Shown here one piece after another: positions 16,491 to 24,676 of a DNA stretch of 64,000 nt. The notes beneath the pieces are model-generated. The model worked only from the letters and a program-made list of their open reading frames with translations. It had not been told where the DNA came from and searched no databases. The stretch lies in the NCBI GenBank assembly GCA_039192165.1, contig JBCCXD010000004.1, positions 186,001 through 250,000 on the forward strand, read 5' to 3'. Position numbers and translations under genes: made by a program. Source of the DNA: Dinoroseobacter sp039192165 (lineage in GTDB: Bacteria; Pseudomonadota; Alphaproteobacteria; Rhodobacterales; Rhodobacteraceae). The first letter of the stretch is position 1. Every line of letters starts with the position of its first letter.

Positions 16491-17935
16491 TTTTCACGAA
16501 GTCCCAGACCAAACAGCTTGCCGCGCGCTTTCTGCCATTCGCAGACGCCGCCAGCGATCAGCTGCCGCTGGGACAGTTGCTGCGACTGAGCCTGTTTCAG
16601 GTCTCTGTTGGGATGGCGACAGTGATGCTGCTGGGGACCCTCAATCGGGTGATGATCGTCGAGTTGAGCGTGCCCGCGATGCTGGTCGCGGTGATGATCG
16701 CGATCCCGGTTCTTGTGGCTCCTTTCCGGGCGATCCTGGGCTTCCGTTCCGACACGCACAAATCCGCCATCGGTTGGAAACGGGTGCCTTATATGTGGTT
16801 CGGCACGCTATGGCAGTTTGGCGGGCTGGCGATAATGCCCTCGTGTCTGCTTGTGCTGGGTGGCGATGTGTACATCGAAATCCCCTTCGCCGGGGAGGTT
16901 CTGGCCGCGCTTGCCTTCCTGATGACGGGCCTTGGCCTTCATATGACGCAAACAGCGGGCCTTGCGCTTGCCTCTGACCGGGCAACAGATGAAACCCGAC
17001 CGCGCGTTGTGGCGTTGCTCTACGTTATGTTCCTTCTGGGCATGGGTGTGTCAGCCGTCATTATCGGCTGGTTGCTACGGGATTTCACAGCAATCAAGCT
17101 CATTCAGGTGGTGCAGGCTACCGCGGGCGCGACGCTCATTCTGAACCTGATCGCGCTGTGGAAGCAGGAAATCGTCCGTCCGATGTCAAAGGAAGAACGC
17201 GCCAAGCCGCGCCCTTCTTTCAATGCGGCGTGGGATGATTTTGCCCGCGGCGGGCAGGCGGGTCGTTTGCTGGTGGTCGTTTTCCTAGGGACACTGGGCT
17301 TCAACATGCAGGACGTACTGCTGGAGCCCTATGGCGGCGAGATTCTGGGCCTTTCCGTATCTGCAACAACCTTCCTGACGGCAATGTGGGCCGGTGGTGC
17401 GCTTATCGGCTTTGCGATCGCGGCGCGCTGGCTGAAGGCCGACCTGAACCCTTACCGTATGTGTGGGCGCGGTTTGCTTGTCGGGCTTGCGGCGTTCTCC
17501 GCCGTGATCTTCGCAGCGCCCATGGGGTCCAATGCGCTATTCTTCGCGGGCGCGGGGCTGATCGGTCTTGGGGGTGGATTGTTTGCTGTCGCGACACTGA
17601 CCGCGGCCATGACAATGCCGGCGAAGGGATTTGCCGGGCGCGGCCTCGCGCTGGGTGCCTGGGGTGCTGCACAGGCGACCGCTGCGGGTGTCGGCGTGGC
17701 GCTGGGTGGCACCCTGCGTGACGTGATCAATGCCACAGTATCCACCGGAGCCTGGGGGGATGCGCTGAACGATCCTGCGACCGGCTACTCGGTGGTCTAC
17801 CACCTCGAGATCGCGCTGATTTTCACAACTCTTATGGCGCTGGGACCGCTCGTGCGGATCCGCGCAATGCAACGTAACGACCGAAACCCAACAGGGGAGG
17901 CCGGCAAGATCGGGCTCGCCGATTTCCCGACCTGA
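16487..17935 (+). CDS. lhaA: LhaA, PucC-family light-harvesting 1 assembly protein
   Basis: A 482-residue membrane protein with about 12 helices, BCD/PucC family. In Rhodobacter, LhaA (F1696) lies directly before puhA and is needed for efficient LH1 assembly. Family features are the LNRVMIVELSVPAML segment after the first helix and the FRSDTHKSAIGWKRVPYMW loop. The start at 16487 overlaps the bchM stop; an upstream GTG in frame would add six residues. puhA follows 24 bp downstream. It is related to the gene at 3105-4400, which is the second member of this family in the cluster. Confidence 0.94.
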   Translation: MIFTKSQTKQLAARFLPFADAASDQLPLGQLLRLSLFQVSVGMATVMLLGTLNRVMIVELSVPAMLVAVMIAIPVLVAPFRAILGFRSDTHKSAIGWKRVPYMWFGTLWQFGGLAIMPSCLLVLGGDVYIEIPFAGEVLAALAFLMTGLGLHMTQTAGLALASDRATDETRPRVVALLYVMFLLGMGVSAVIIGWLLRDFTAIKLIQVVQATAGATLILNLIALWKQEIVRPMSKEERAKPRPSFNAAWDDFARGGQAGRLLVVVFLGTLGFNMQDVLLEPYGGEILGLSVSATTFLTAMWAGGALIGFAIAARWLKADLNPYRMCGRGLLVGLAAFSAVIFAAPMGSNALFFAGAGLIGLGGGLFAVATLTAAMTMPAKGFAGRGLALGAWGAAQATAAGVGVALGGTLRDVINATVSTGAWGDALNDPATGYSVVYHLEIALIFTTLMALGPLVRIRAMQRNDRNPTGEAGKIGLADFPT

Positions 17936-17959
17936 CGCCGACCAAGAAAGGATACCTCC

Positions 17960-18730
17960 ATGGAAGAGACATTCTTCGGCAATTTCGATCTCGCCAGCTT
18001 ATCCATCTGGCTATTCTGGGGCTTTTTTGCACTGCTGATTTTCTATCTGCAGACCGAAAATATGCGCGAAGGCTACCCGCTTGAAGACGATGATGGCGAC
18101 GAAGCCGCCAATCAGGGGCCTTTCCCGGTACCAAAGCCAAAAACCTTCAAACTGCCCCATGGACGCGGCGAGGTTACAGTTCCCGGTCCCGATGTGCAGG
18201 CGCGCTCCGATCTTGCGCTGGCAAAGACGGCTACCGGGAATGGGTTTCCTTTTGAGCCGACGGGCGATCCCATGGTTGACGGTGTTGGACCGGCCTCTTG
18301 GGCGGCGCGGCGGGACGTGCCGGAGTTGGATGCCAAAGGCCATCCAAAAATCGTCCCCATGTCGGCTGCGGAAGGGTTCGGGGTGTCGGCAGGTCGGGAT
18401 CCGCGTGGTCTTCCGGTCATGGCGGCTGATAGCGAGGTCGTGGGTCTTATTTCGGACGTGTGGATCGACGAGCCCGAGCAACTGGTGCGGTATCTGGAGA
18501 TTGAGCTGGACGCGGCCTGGGGAGACGGGAAGCGGCTTGTTCCGCGCGAGTTCGTTCGGGTCTCTTCTGATCGGGTGAAGATCAAATCGATCTACGGCAA
18601 GCACTTTAAGAACGTGCCGAAGACCAAGTCGCCTAATCAGGTCACCCTGCTCGAGGAAGAGAAAATCTCGTCCTACTACGGCGGCGGCACGCTTTATGCG
18701 GACGTCTCCAGGACCGAGCCGCAACTGTAA
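17960..18730 (+). CDS. puhA: Photosynthetic reaction centre H subunit
   Basis: Structural H subunit of the type II reaction centre, which caps the L/M core on the cytoplasmic side and shapes the proton path to QB. The 256-residue protein has one N-terminal membrane helix (about 12-32), the conserved YLQTENMREGYPLE after it, a PRC-barrel cytoplasmic domain and the late motif VTLLEEEKISSYYGGG. Length matches the family. An AAAGGA lies before the ATG. It heads the puhABC group within the superoperon. Confidence 0.97.
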   Translation: MEETFFGNFDLASLSIWLFWGFFALLIFYLQTENMREGYPLEDDDGDEAANQGPFPVPKPKTFKLPHGRGEVTVPGPDVQARSDLALAKTATGNGFPFEPTGDPMVDGVGPASWAARRDVPELDAKGHPKIVPMSAAEGFGVSAGRDPRGLPVMAADSEVVGLISDVWIDEPEQLVRYLEIELDAAWGDGKRLVPREFVRVSSDRVKIKSIYGKHFKNVPKTKSPNQVTLLEEEKISSYYGGGTLYADVSRTEPQL

Positions 18731-18755
18731 CTGAAACAAGGAAGGGAGCGGCGCC

Positions 18756-19445
18756 ATGTCAGACCGTAGCGACGATTTCCAAGTTGAGCCCATCGAAGGG
18801 CTCCCGGAACTGCCCCCCGAGGGCGAGGTGATCCTGTGGCAGGGCAAGCCGAACTGGTGGGCACTGGCCAAGGACAGCCTCGCGCTTAAATGGGTCATGG
18901 GGTATTTCGTGTTTCTGGGCGCCTGGCGCTCAGTGGCGCTGATGACAGAAGTTCCGGCTCTGACCGCGCTCAAGGGCGCCGTTCCCTTCCTGATCCTCGG
19001 GCTGGTCGTCTGTGCGTTGTTGACCGCGATTGCGTGGACGCAAGCTGTCACCACAGTTTACACCGTTACGAACCGCCGCGTTGCCATGCGCATCGGGGCG
19101 GCGCTGACCATAACCTACAATCTTCCCTATCGTTGGATCGGGGCAGCGCATCTCGACCTGCGCAAGTCCGGCACGGGCACTATCGCGATGGAGCTGATCG
19201 GCGAAACACGGATGAGCTATCTGAACTGCTGGCCGCATATTCGCCCCTGGCACATACGCGACCCCCAGCCTGCCCTGCGCTGCATCCCAAATGCCGGGCA
19301 TGTGGCGGAGCTGATTGCAGACGCGGCGCAGACCCAACTGGCGCGTCGTGAAACCAAACCCATCGCAACCCCCGAGGGCGCCCAGACCGCGCCCGACGCC
19401 ACCGCAGGCGCAGCCCCGGACGCTGTGCCAGTACCTGCGGAATAA
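18756..19445 (+). CDS. puhB: Photosynthetic complex assembly protein PuhB
   Basis: Membrane protein needed for reaction-centre assembly in Rhodobacter capsulatus. The 229-residue protein has the N-terminal LPEGE-type motif PPEGEVILWQGKPNW, two membrane helices (about 45-62 and 75-96), and a PH-like domain with YTVTNRRVAMRIG after them. The C-terminal 35 residues are Ala/Pro-rich and probably disordered. The ATG has an AAGGAAGGGAG ribosome site. puhC follows 12 bp later. Confidence 0.93.
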   Translation: MSDRSDDFQVEPIEGLPELPPEGEVILWQGKPNWWALAKDSLALKWVMGYFVFLGAWRSVALMTEVPALTALKGAVPFLILGLVVCALLTAIAWTQAVTTVYTVTNRRVAMRIGAALTITYNLPYRWIGAAHLDLRKSGTGTIAMELIGETRMSYLNCWPHIRPWHIRDPQPALRCIPNAGHVAELIADAAQTQLARRETKPIATPEGAQTAPDATAGAAPDAVPVPAE

Positions 19446-19457
19446 GGAGGAGATGCT

Positions 19458-19940
19458 ATGAACGGCCCTGCAGTCCAAGAACTGGTACAAAGAGACAAGG
19501 AGATGATCCCGCGTGTTCTTTTGCGCGCGATGCTCGCTCTTGTCGTGTTGTGCCTCGTTATTGTGGCTTTCGCGCGTGTGACAGACCGCCCGCTCGAAGC
19601 CCAATTCCCCGACATGCCAATTCTTGAAGAGCGGACGATCCAGATCTTCGGAGAAATGGATGGCTCTGCCGTGGTGACTTTCGCCGATGGCGCACCAGAC
19701 ATCGTTCTGAGTGGCGAGGAGGGTGGGTTCGTGTCTGGAATGACCCGCGCGCTCGCCCACGAGCGTGGTCTGTCGGGCTTTGCGGAAACGGAACCAGTGC
19801 GCCTGGTGCGCAATGGAGATGGCCGCCTGTCCCTGATCGATGACCTTACTGGCTGGGAAGCCCAGATCATCGGCTTTGGCAAAGACAACACCGCCGCTTT
19901 CGAGCGGTTAATGCAACACCCGGTTACTGGAGGAGAATGA
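19458..19940 (+). CDS. puhC: Photosynthetic complex assembly protein PuhC
   Basis: Assembly factor for the reaction centre-LH1 core. The 160-residue protein has one N-terminal membrane helix (about 18-39) and a periplasmic domain; the sequence VTDRPLEAQFPDMPILEERTI just after the helix is cut to RPLEA and ILEER in the family pattern, and MTRALAHERGL is the other conserved stretch. AAGGAGGAG precedes the ATG. It is followed after 3 bp by the 98-residue gene. Confidence 0.9.
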   Translation: MNGPAVQELVQRDKEMIPRVLLRAMLALVVLCLVIVAFARVTDRPLEAQFPDMPILEERTIQIFGEMDGSAVVTFADGAPDIVLSGEEGGFVSGMTRALAHERGLSGFAETEPVRLVRNGDGRLSLIDDLTGWEAQIIGFGKDNTAAFERLMQHPVTGGE

Positions 19941-19943
19941 CCC

Positions 19944-20240
19944 ATGGGCCTCTTTACCCGCACGCGTGAGACCGCCCCTTGCACGGTGAGCATCAGCCAC
20001 CGTTTCGAGGAGCTTTCGGCTCACGTTCGTTTCAACAACGGCGCCGTCGTCTATCCCGGCGATGAAGTGATCGTCAAAGGGCCTGAGATTATGGCGCCCT
20101 ATGGCGAAGTGATCTCGGAGGATCGCATTGCCATTATCACCCGCGCCTCCGGCCTTGAGCGTCTCTGGACGCGTATGACTGGGGATCTCGAATTCATGGA
20201 ACTCTGTGAATTTTCCTTCTCCGAGGAGGTGACGCTATGA
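19944..20240 (+). CDS. Small conserved-looking protein between puhC and acsF, function unknown
   Basis: A 98-residue soluble protein with no signal peptide or membrane segment. It has an N-terminal CTVSISHRFEELSAHV segment, a GAVVYPGDEVIVKG beta-rich middle and an acidic C-terminus (GDLEFMELCEFSFSEE). It is certainly a gene: GGAGGAG lies upstream of its ATG, it starts 3 bp after puhC, and its TGA overlaps the acsF start (ATGA). The position suggests a role in AcsF function or complex assembly, which is inference. I do not recognise a domain and do not equate it with the puhD of Rhodobacter. Confidence 0.85.
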   Translation: MGLFTRTRETAPCTVSISHRFEELSAHVRFNNGAVVYPGDEVIVKGPEIMAPYGEVISEDRIAIITRASGLERLWTRMTGDLEFMELCEFSFSEEVTL

Positions 20241-21361
20241 ACGTCCAGACCAACCCCGAAAAGATCAACGGCACGCATTCCCCTGTCTCCAACCACGGAG
20301 TGGTGGACGACAACATGACTTCGGAAAAAGCAACCGATGTTGCGATGCAGGACACGCTTCTGACGCCCAGGTTCTACACCACCGATTTCGATGAAATGGA
20401 TGCAATCTCGGTTGAAGACGTCCGCGATGAATGGGACCCGCTTATCGCCGAGATGGTGTCGGACCCGAACAAGGGTCACTTCAAGAAAAACGAGGATTGG
20501 GACCATGTCGACTGGGACAACATGGAGCCCGAGCTAAAAAAGGAGTTCATCGACTTTCTGATTTCCTCCTGCACAGCGGAATTCTCAGGGTGCGTGTTGT
20601 ATAAAGAAATGAAGCGCAGGGGATCCAATTCGGATATCACGCAGCTTTTTCAGCTTATGGCACGGGATGAGGCGCGCCATGCCGGGTTTATCAATGACGC
20701 TCTGCGGGAGGCAGGGATCGCGGTAAATCTGGGGTTTCTTACGCAGCAGAAAAAATACACCTACTTCCGACCGAAGTTCATCTACTACGCAACTTACCTG
20801 TCCGAGAAGATCGGGTACGCACGGTACATCACCATTTTCCGGCATCTGCAGGAAAATCCCGACCGCCGCTTCCACCCGATTTTCAAGTGGTTCGAAGAGT
20901 GGTGCAATGACGAATTCCGGCATGGCGAGGCTTTCGCGATGCTGATGAAGACTGACCCGAAGCTGACCACCGGGCGCAACGTTCTGTGGATCAAGTTCTT
21001 TCTGACGGCGGTCTACTCGACAATGTACGTGCGGGATCATCAGCGTCCGGCTTTTCACAAGGCCCTGGGCGTCGACACCGACTGGTACGGGCAGGAGGTG
21101 TTCCGCAAGACGTCTGAGATTTCCAAGCAGATATATCCGATCACACTCGATATCGATCATCCTCGCTGGATGCCAAACCTCAAGCGGATGGAGAAAGCGT
21201 CGCGCGACATGGCCGCGGCGCAGCAAAAGGGCGGTGTGTCCGGTACTTTTGGCAAGATCTCTGCCGGAGCGCGCGCGGCACTGGCCTTTGTGTCGCTTTA
21301 TACCATACCGGCCAAAAAGCATCAGGTGCCGGCCGACACACGACTGGAGCCTGCCTACTGA
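20237..21361 (+). CDS. acsF: Oxygen-dependent Mg-protoporphyrin IX monomethyl ester cyclase, di-iron subunit
   Basis: Aerobic cyclase that forms the isocyclic E ring of protochlorophyllide using O2. The 374-residue protein has the di-iron carboxylate motifs: Glu115 in CTAEFSG, the ARDEARH motif (Glu145, His148), and EEWCNDEFRHGE (about 220-231). The start at 20237 overlaps the previous stop; an alternative Met27 has a shorter, more family-like N-terminus. No bchE (anaerobic cyclase) is seen here, consistent with an obligately aerobic phototroph. The stop overlaps puhE (TGATG). Confidence 0.96.
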   Translation: MNVQTNPEKINGTHSPVSNHGVVDDNMTSEKATDVAMQDTLLTPRFYTTDFDEMDAISVEDVRDEWDPLIAEMVSDPNKGHFKKNEDWDHVDWDNMEPELKKEFIDFLISSCTAEFSGCVLYKEMKRRGSNSDITQLFQLMARDEARHAGFINDALREAGIAVNLGFLTQQKKYTYFRPKFIYYATYLSEKIGYARYITIFRHLQENPDRRFHPIFKWFEEWCNDEFRHGEAFAMLMKTDPKLTTGRNVLWIKFFLTAVYSTMYVRDHQRPAFHKALGVDTDWYGQEVFRKTSEISKQIYPITLDIDHPRWMPNLKRMEKASRDMAAAQQKGGVSGTFGKISAGARAALAFVSLYTIPAKKHQVPADTRLEPAY

Positions 21362-22179
21362 TGTTCGCCAATCCCTGGATCGTCGCGCTCTGCGCTATGT
21401 TTGTCTGGTGGTTCGCCACCGGAGCGATCCTTTGCATTGTCAAAAATGCCGACCGCCGCGGGCCCGATGCCCATGTGCGGTCGGTTATTCTGACGGCGCC
21501 GCTTGGGCTTCTCGGGATTTATGGATTTGTTGCCACCACCAATGTCGATACGCTGGGCGCCGCCTGGCTCGCCTTTGGATCCGCTCTGCTGATCTGGGGC
21601 TGGATCGAACACGCGTTCCTGTCGGGCGTTATTACGGGTCCCAATTCCTATCCTTGCCCGGAGGACTGCGCCGAATTCGAACGGTTCTTCCGCGCCTGGG
21701 GAACCATTGCCTACCACGAGATGCTGCTGCTGACCGTGGTGATTGCGATGCTTCACGCCGCCTGGGGCGCGCCCAACCAGTTTGGCCTCTGGACGTTTGT
21801 GATCCTTTTTGTCGCGCGTATCAGCGCCAAGCTGAACCTGTTTTTGGGCGTGCGGAAGATCAATACAGAGTTTCTACCCGCGCCGTTGGCCCACCTACCA
21901 AGCCACTTTCACACGGCACCTATGAACTGGCTTTTTCCCTATTCGGTCACCGCGCTCACGTTTGCCATGACCTGCTGGTTCGAGCGGCTGGTTACCGCCG
22001 AAACCCCCGCCGACACCGTCGGGTTCACTCTTCTGGCGGTGTTTACAGCGCTCGCGCTGCTTGAACACTGGCTGATGGTCGTGCCCCTGCCTGATGAGAA
22101 ACTATGGCGTTGGCTGATGCCAGCGCCCAACCAAAAAAATGAAAATACAAGACCAAGAGAGGACGCCCATGGACTTTGA
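21361..22179 (+). CDS. puhE: PuhE, photosynthesis-cluster membrane protein (DUF3623 family)
   Basis: A 272-residue polytopic membrane protein with about seven helices. In Rhodobacter capsulatus the equivalent (orf274/puhE) affects bacteriochlorophyll production and reaction-centre assembly; the biochemical role is not known. Recognisable features are WWFATGAILCIV in helix 1 and the HFHTAPMNWLFPYSVT segment. It overlaps acsF at the start (TGATG) and hemA by 11 bp at the end, so it is embedded in the same transcript. Confidence 0.9.
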   Translation: MFANPWIVALCAMFVWWFATGAILCIVKNADRRGPDAHVRSVILTAPLGLLGIYGFVATTNVDTLGAAWLAFGSALLIWGWIEHAFLSGVITGPNSYPCPEDCAEFERFFRAWGTIAYHEMLLLTVVIAMLHAAWGAPNQFGLWTFVILFVARISAKLNLFLGVRKINTEFLPAPLAHLPSHFHTAPMNWLFPYSVTALTFAMTCWFERLVTAETPADTVGFTLLAVFTALALLEHWLMVVPLPDEKLWRWLMPAPNQKNENTRPREDAHGL

Positions 22180-23383
22180 CGCCCTTTTCACTTCGCAGCT
22201 AGATCAGCTACGTGACGAAGGAAATTACCGCATTTTCGCCGAGCTTGAGCGCATGTGCGGCCATCACCCAAAGGCGCAATGCCACGGCGAGGACGGGAAG
22301 CGTGAAATCACCGTCTGGTGCTCCAACGACTACCTTGGCATGGGGCAAAACCCCAAAGTCACGGGTCGAATGACCGAGGTCATCGAACAATGCGGTGCAG
22401 GCGCGGGGGGGACGCGCAACATATCCGGGACGAACCATCACCACCGGCTTCTGGAGGAAGAGCTGGCGGATCTGCACCAAAAGGACTCAGCCCTGCTTTT
22501 CACCTCGGGCTATGTCTCTAACTGGGCCGCGCTCAGCACGCTGGGCGCACGTCTTCCGGACGCTGTTATCCTGAGCGATTCATTGAACCATGCCTCCATG
22601 ATCGAGGGCATCCGCCATTCGCGTGCGCGCAAGGTGATCTGGAACCATAACGACCCCGATGATCTGGATCGTAAACTGGCTGCGCTCCCTGCAAATGCGC
22701 CCAAGATCGTAGCCTTCGAGTCTGTCTATTCCATGGATGGGGACATCGCGCCCATTGCCGAGATCTGTGACGTCGCCGAGAAGCACGGCGCAATGACCTA
22801 CCTCGACGAAGTGCACGCCGTGGGTATGTACGGCCCACGCGGTGCCGGCATCGCCGAGCGCGACGGGGTGATGGATCGCATAACCCTGATCGAAGGCACT
22901 CTGGGCAAAGCCTTTGGTGTTGTCGGTGGCTACATCACCGGGTCCGAGGCTCTGTGCGACTTCATCCGTTCGTTTGCGTCCGGCTTCATTTTCACAACAG
23001 CATTGCCTCCGGCGGTCGCAGCGGCAGCCCAGACATCCATTGCGCATCTAAAGACGTCGACCATTGAGCGAGACACACAGAAATTACGTGTGCGTCAGCT
23101 GCGCGAGATGCTGGACGCGGCGGGTATTCCACATATGGACAATCCGAGCCACATCATTCCGGTGATGATCAAGGATCCGGTCAAGTGTAGGATGCTGTCT
23201 GATTATCTGATGGATGAATTCGGCATCTACGTGCAACCGATCAACTATCCGACTGTGCCCAAAGGCACCGAGCGGTTGCGCTTCACGCCATCACCAAACC
23301 ATTCGCTCGAGGATCTTCAGCATCTGGTCAATGCGCTTTCGGTTCTATGGAAGCAATGCGCTGTCGCCCACGCTGTCGCCTGA
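22169..23383 (+). CDS. hemA: 5-aminolevulinate synthase
   Basis: PLP enzyme condensing glycine and succinyl-CoA to 5-aminolevulinate, the committed step of tetrapyrrole synthesis in alphaproteobacteria (Shemin pathway). The 404-residue protein has GAGAGGTRNISG (76-87), the PLP aspartate strand AMTYLDEVHAVGMYG and the Schiff-base lysine Lys247 in EGTLGKAFG. The start at 22169 follows a GAGAGGA site; a further upstream ATG (22139) lies inside puhE and is unlikely. As last gene of the bch-puh superoperon it ties precursor supply to bacteriochlorophyll demand. Confidence 0.97.
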   Translation: MDFDALFTSQLDQLRDEGNYRIFAELERMCGHHPKAQCHGEDGKREITVWCSNDYLGMGQNPKVTGRMTEVIEQCGAGAGGTRNISGTNHHHRLLEEELADLHQKDSALLFTSGYVSNWAALSTLGARLPDAVILSDSLNHASMIEGIRHSRARKVIWNHNDPDDLDRKLAALPANAPKIVAFESVYSMDGDIAPIAEICDVAEKHGAMTYLDEVHAVGMYGPRGAGIAERDGVMDRITLIEGTLGKAFGVVGGYITGSEALCDFIRSFASGFIFTTALPPAVAAAAQTSIAHLKTSTIERDTQKLRVRQLREMLDAAGIPHMDNPSHIIPVMIKDPVKCRMLSDYLMDEFGIYVQPINYPTVPKGTERLRFTPSPNHSLEDLQHLVNALSVLWKQCAVAHAVA

Positions 23384-23463
23384 GTGTCATCGAGGATTCT
23401 ACTTGCCGAGAGGCGGGCGCGCATTAGCCTCTCTGCACGGAAACAAACAATTGGGAGAGGAAG

Positions 23464-23889
23464 ATGAAAGCAACGTTTTTTGTCGCAGCCACCACCGTCC
23501 TCATCGCCGCCCCGGCCACTGCAGAGCCAACAGGTGATGCAGCGGCAGGCGAGAAGGCCTTCCGTCAATGCCAATCCTGCCACGTTGTGCAAAACGCGGC
23601 TGGTGATGTGCTTGCCGGACGCGCAGGAAAAACCGGACCGAACCTTTTCGGCGTTGCGGGTGCTACGGCTGGGCAAGTTGAAGGCTTCAGATATTCCGAC
23701 GGGCTTGTTGCGGCAGGCGAAGGCGGCATGGTCTATGACGAAGCTACTTTCGTGGCATATGTGCAAGACCCGACCGGAAAAATTCGCGAGGCCACGGGTG
23801 ATGACAAAGCACGCGGGAAGATGACGTACCGCGTTCGCAAAGAAGAAGATGCCGTGAACCTTTACGCTTTCATCGCAGGTCTGGAATAA
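23464..23889 (+). CDS. cycA: Cytochrome c2
   Basis: Soluble periplasmic electron carrier that links the cytochrome bc1 complex to the photosynthetic reaction centre. The 141-residue precursor has a signal peptide (cleavage after about Ala20, PATA-EP), a CQSCH haem-binding motif (Cys36, Cys39, His40) and Met120 in ARGKMTYRV as the probable axial ligand. A GGGAGAGGA ribosome site lies before the ATG. It is separated from hemA by 80 bp without a clear promoter and is followed by a strong terminator, so it closes the photosynthesis cluster. Confidence 0.92.
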   Translation: MKATFFVAATTVLIAAPATAEPTGDAAAGEKAFRQCQSCHVVQNAAGDVLAGRAGKTGPNLFGVAGATAGQVEGFRYSDGLVAAGEGGMVYDEATFVAYVQDPTGKIREATGDDKARGKMTYRVRKEEDAVNLYAFIAGLE

Positions 23890-23910
23890 GCACCAGCAGA
23901 CATCCTTTGG

Positions 23911-23937
23911 AAAGCGCGCCGTCCTCGGCGCGCTTTT
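23911..23937 (+). terminator. Rho-independent terminator after cycA
   Basis: An 11-bp stem AAAGCGCGCCG / CGGCGCGCTTT with a 4-base loop and a short T run lies 21 bp after the cycA stop. It marks the end of the photosynthesis superoperon. Confidence 0.88.
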
Positions 23938-24012
23938 CTGTTCGAAGACCCGGCAGCTCTTGGCCAATAGGCCCGTCACCTGAATTTTCGCGATTGCACA
24001 AGGGGGCGCCCT

Positions 24013-24510
24013 TTGTCTGATCAGGCACCTATTCTGCACATGCTCTGTGGCAAGATCGCTTCCGGGAAGTCGACACTGGCCGCGAGGTTGGCTCAGTCCC
24101 CCGGAACGGTTCTTATTTCCGAAGACGAATGGCTGGCCGCCTTGTTCGCATCTGAAATGCAAAGCCCCAAGGACTATGTGCGCTGTGCGGTTCGGCTCCG
24201 CGACATCATGGGTCCACATATAGCGGCGATTTTAGGAGCAAATACCTCGGTGGTTCTCGATTTTCAGGCCAATACCCGAGACAGCCGAAACTGGATGCGC
24301 TCTTTGCTGGAGACAACCGGGGCGGATCACAGGCTGCATCTTTTAAACCCGCCTGACGATGTGTGTCTTGCCCGGCTCAGGGCGCGCAATGCCTCGGGCA
24401 AACACCCTTTTTCTGTATCGGACGAGCAGTTTCGTCAAATCTCCAAGCACTTTGATCCGCCAAGTTCGGATGAGGGCTTTAACGTGGTGCTCTATGAACA
24501 AGCACCGTGA
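24013..24510 (+). CDS. Small P-loop kinase-like protein (AAA_33 type)
   Basis: A 165-residue protein with a Walker A motif GKIASGKST (residues 13-21) and a Walker B-like strand VVLDFQANT. It resembles the zeta-toxin/shikimate-kinase-like ATPases annotated as AAA_33, which phosphorylate small molecules; the substrate is unknown. The RLRARNASG segment could be a lid arginine region. The start is a TTG at 24013 preceded by AGGGGGC; no better start precedes the P-loop. It lies alone between the cycA terminator and a convergent membrane-protein gene. No antitoxin-like small gene is adjacent. Confidence 0.75.
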   Translation: MSDQAPILHMLCGKIASGKSTLAARLAQSPGTVLISEDEWLAALFASEMQSPKDYVRCAVRLRDIMGPHIAAILGANTSVVLDFQANTRDSRNWMRSLLETTGADHRLHLLNPPDDVCLARLRARNASGKHPFSVSDEQFRQISKHFDPPSSDEGFNVVLYEQAP

Positions 24511-24676
24511 GACCAGGCCATCGACCCTAGTCCTGCGGGCTATTTTTCAGCAACAGCAACAGCAACCCCTTCAAAAAGAACGCAGTTTGAGCATCGACCC
24601 GGTCACCGTTAAACAGCTGCGCCGTCTTCCACATTTCGACCCGAACCGGCGATCTATTTGACTTTGAGTCTGAGGG

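Noticed and set aside
24548..24566. AGCAAC microsatellite-like repeat (three copies)
   Set aside because: Too short to be meaningful; no gene or structure is tied to it.
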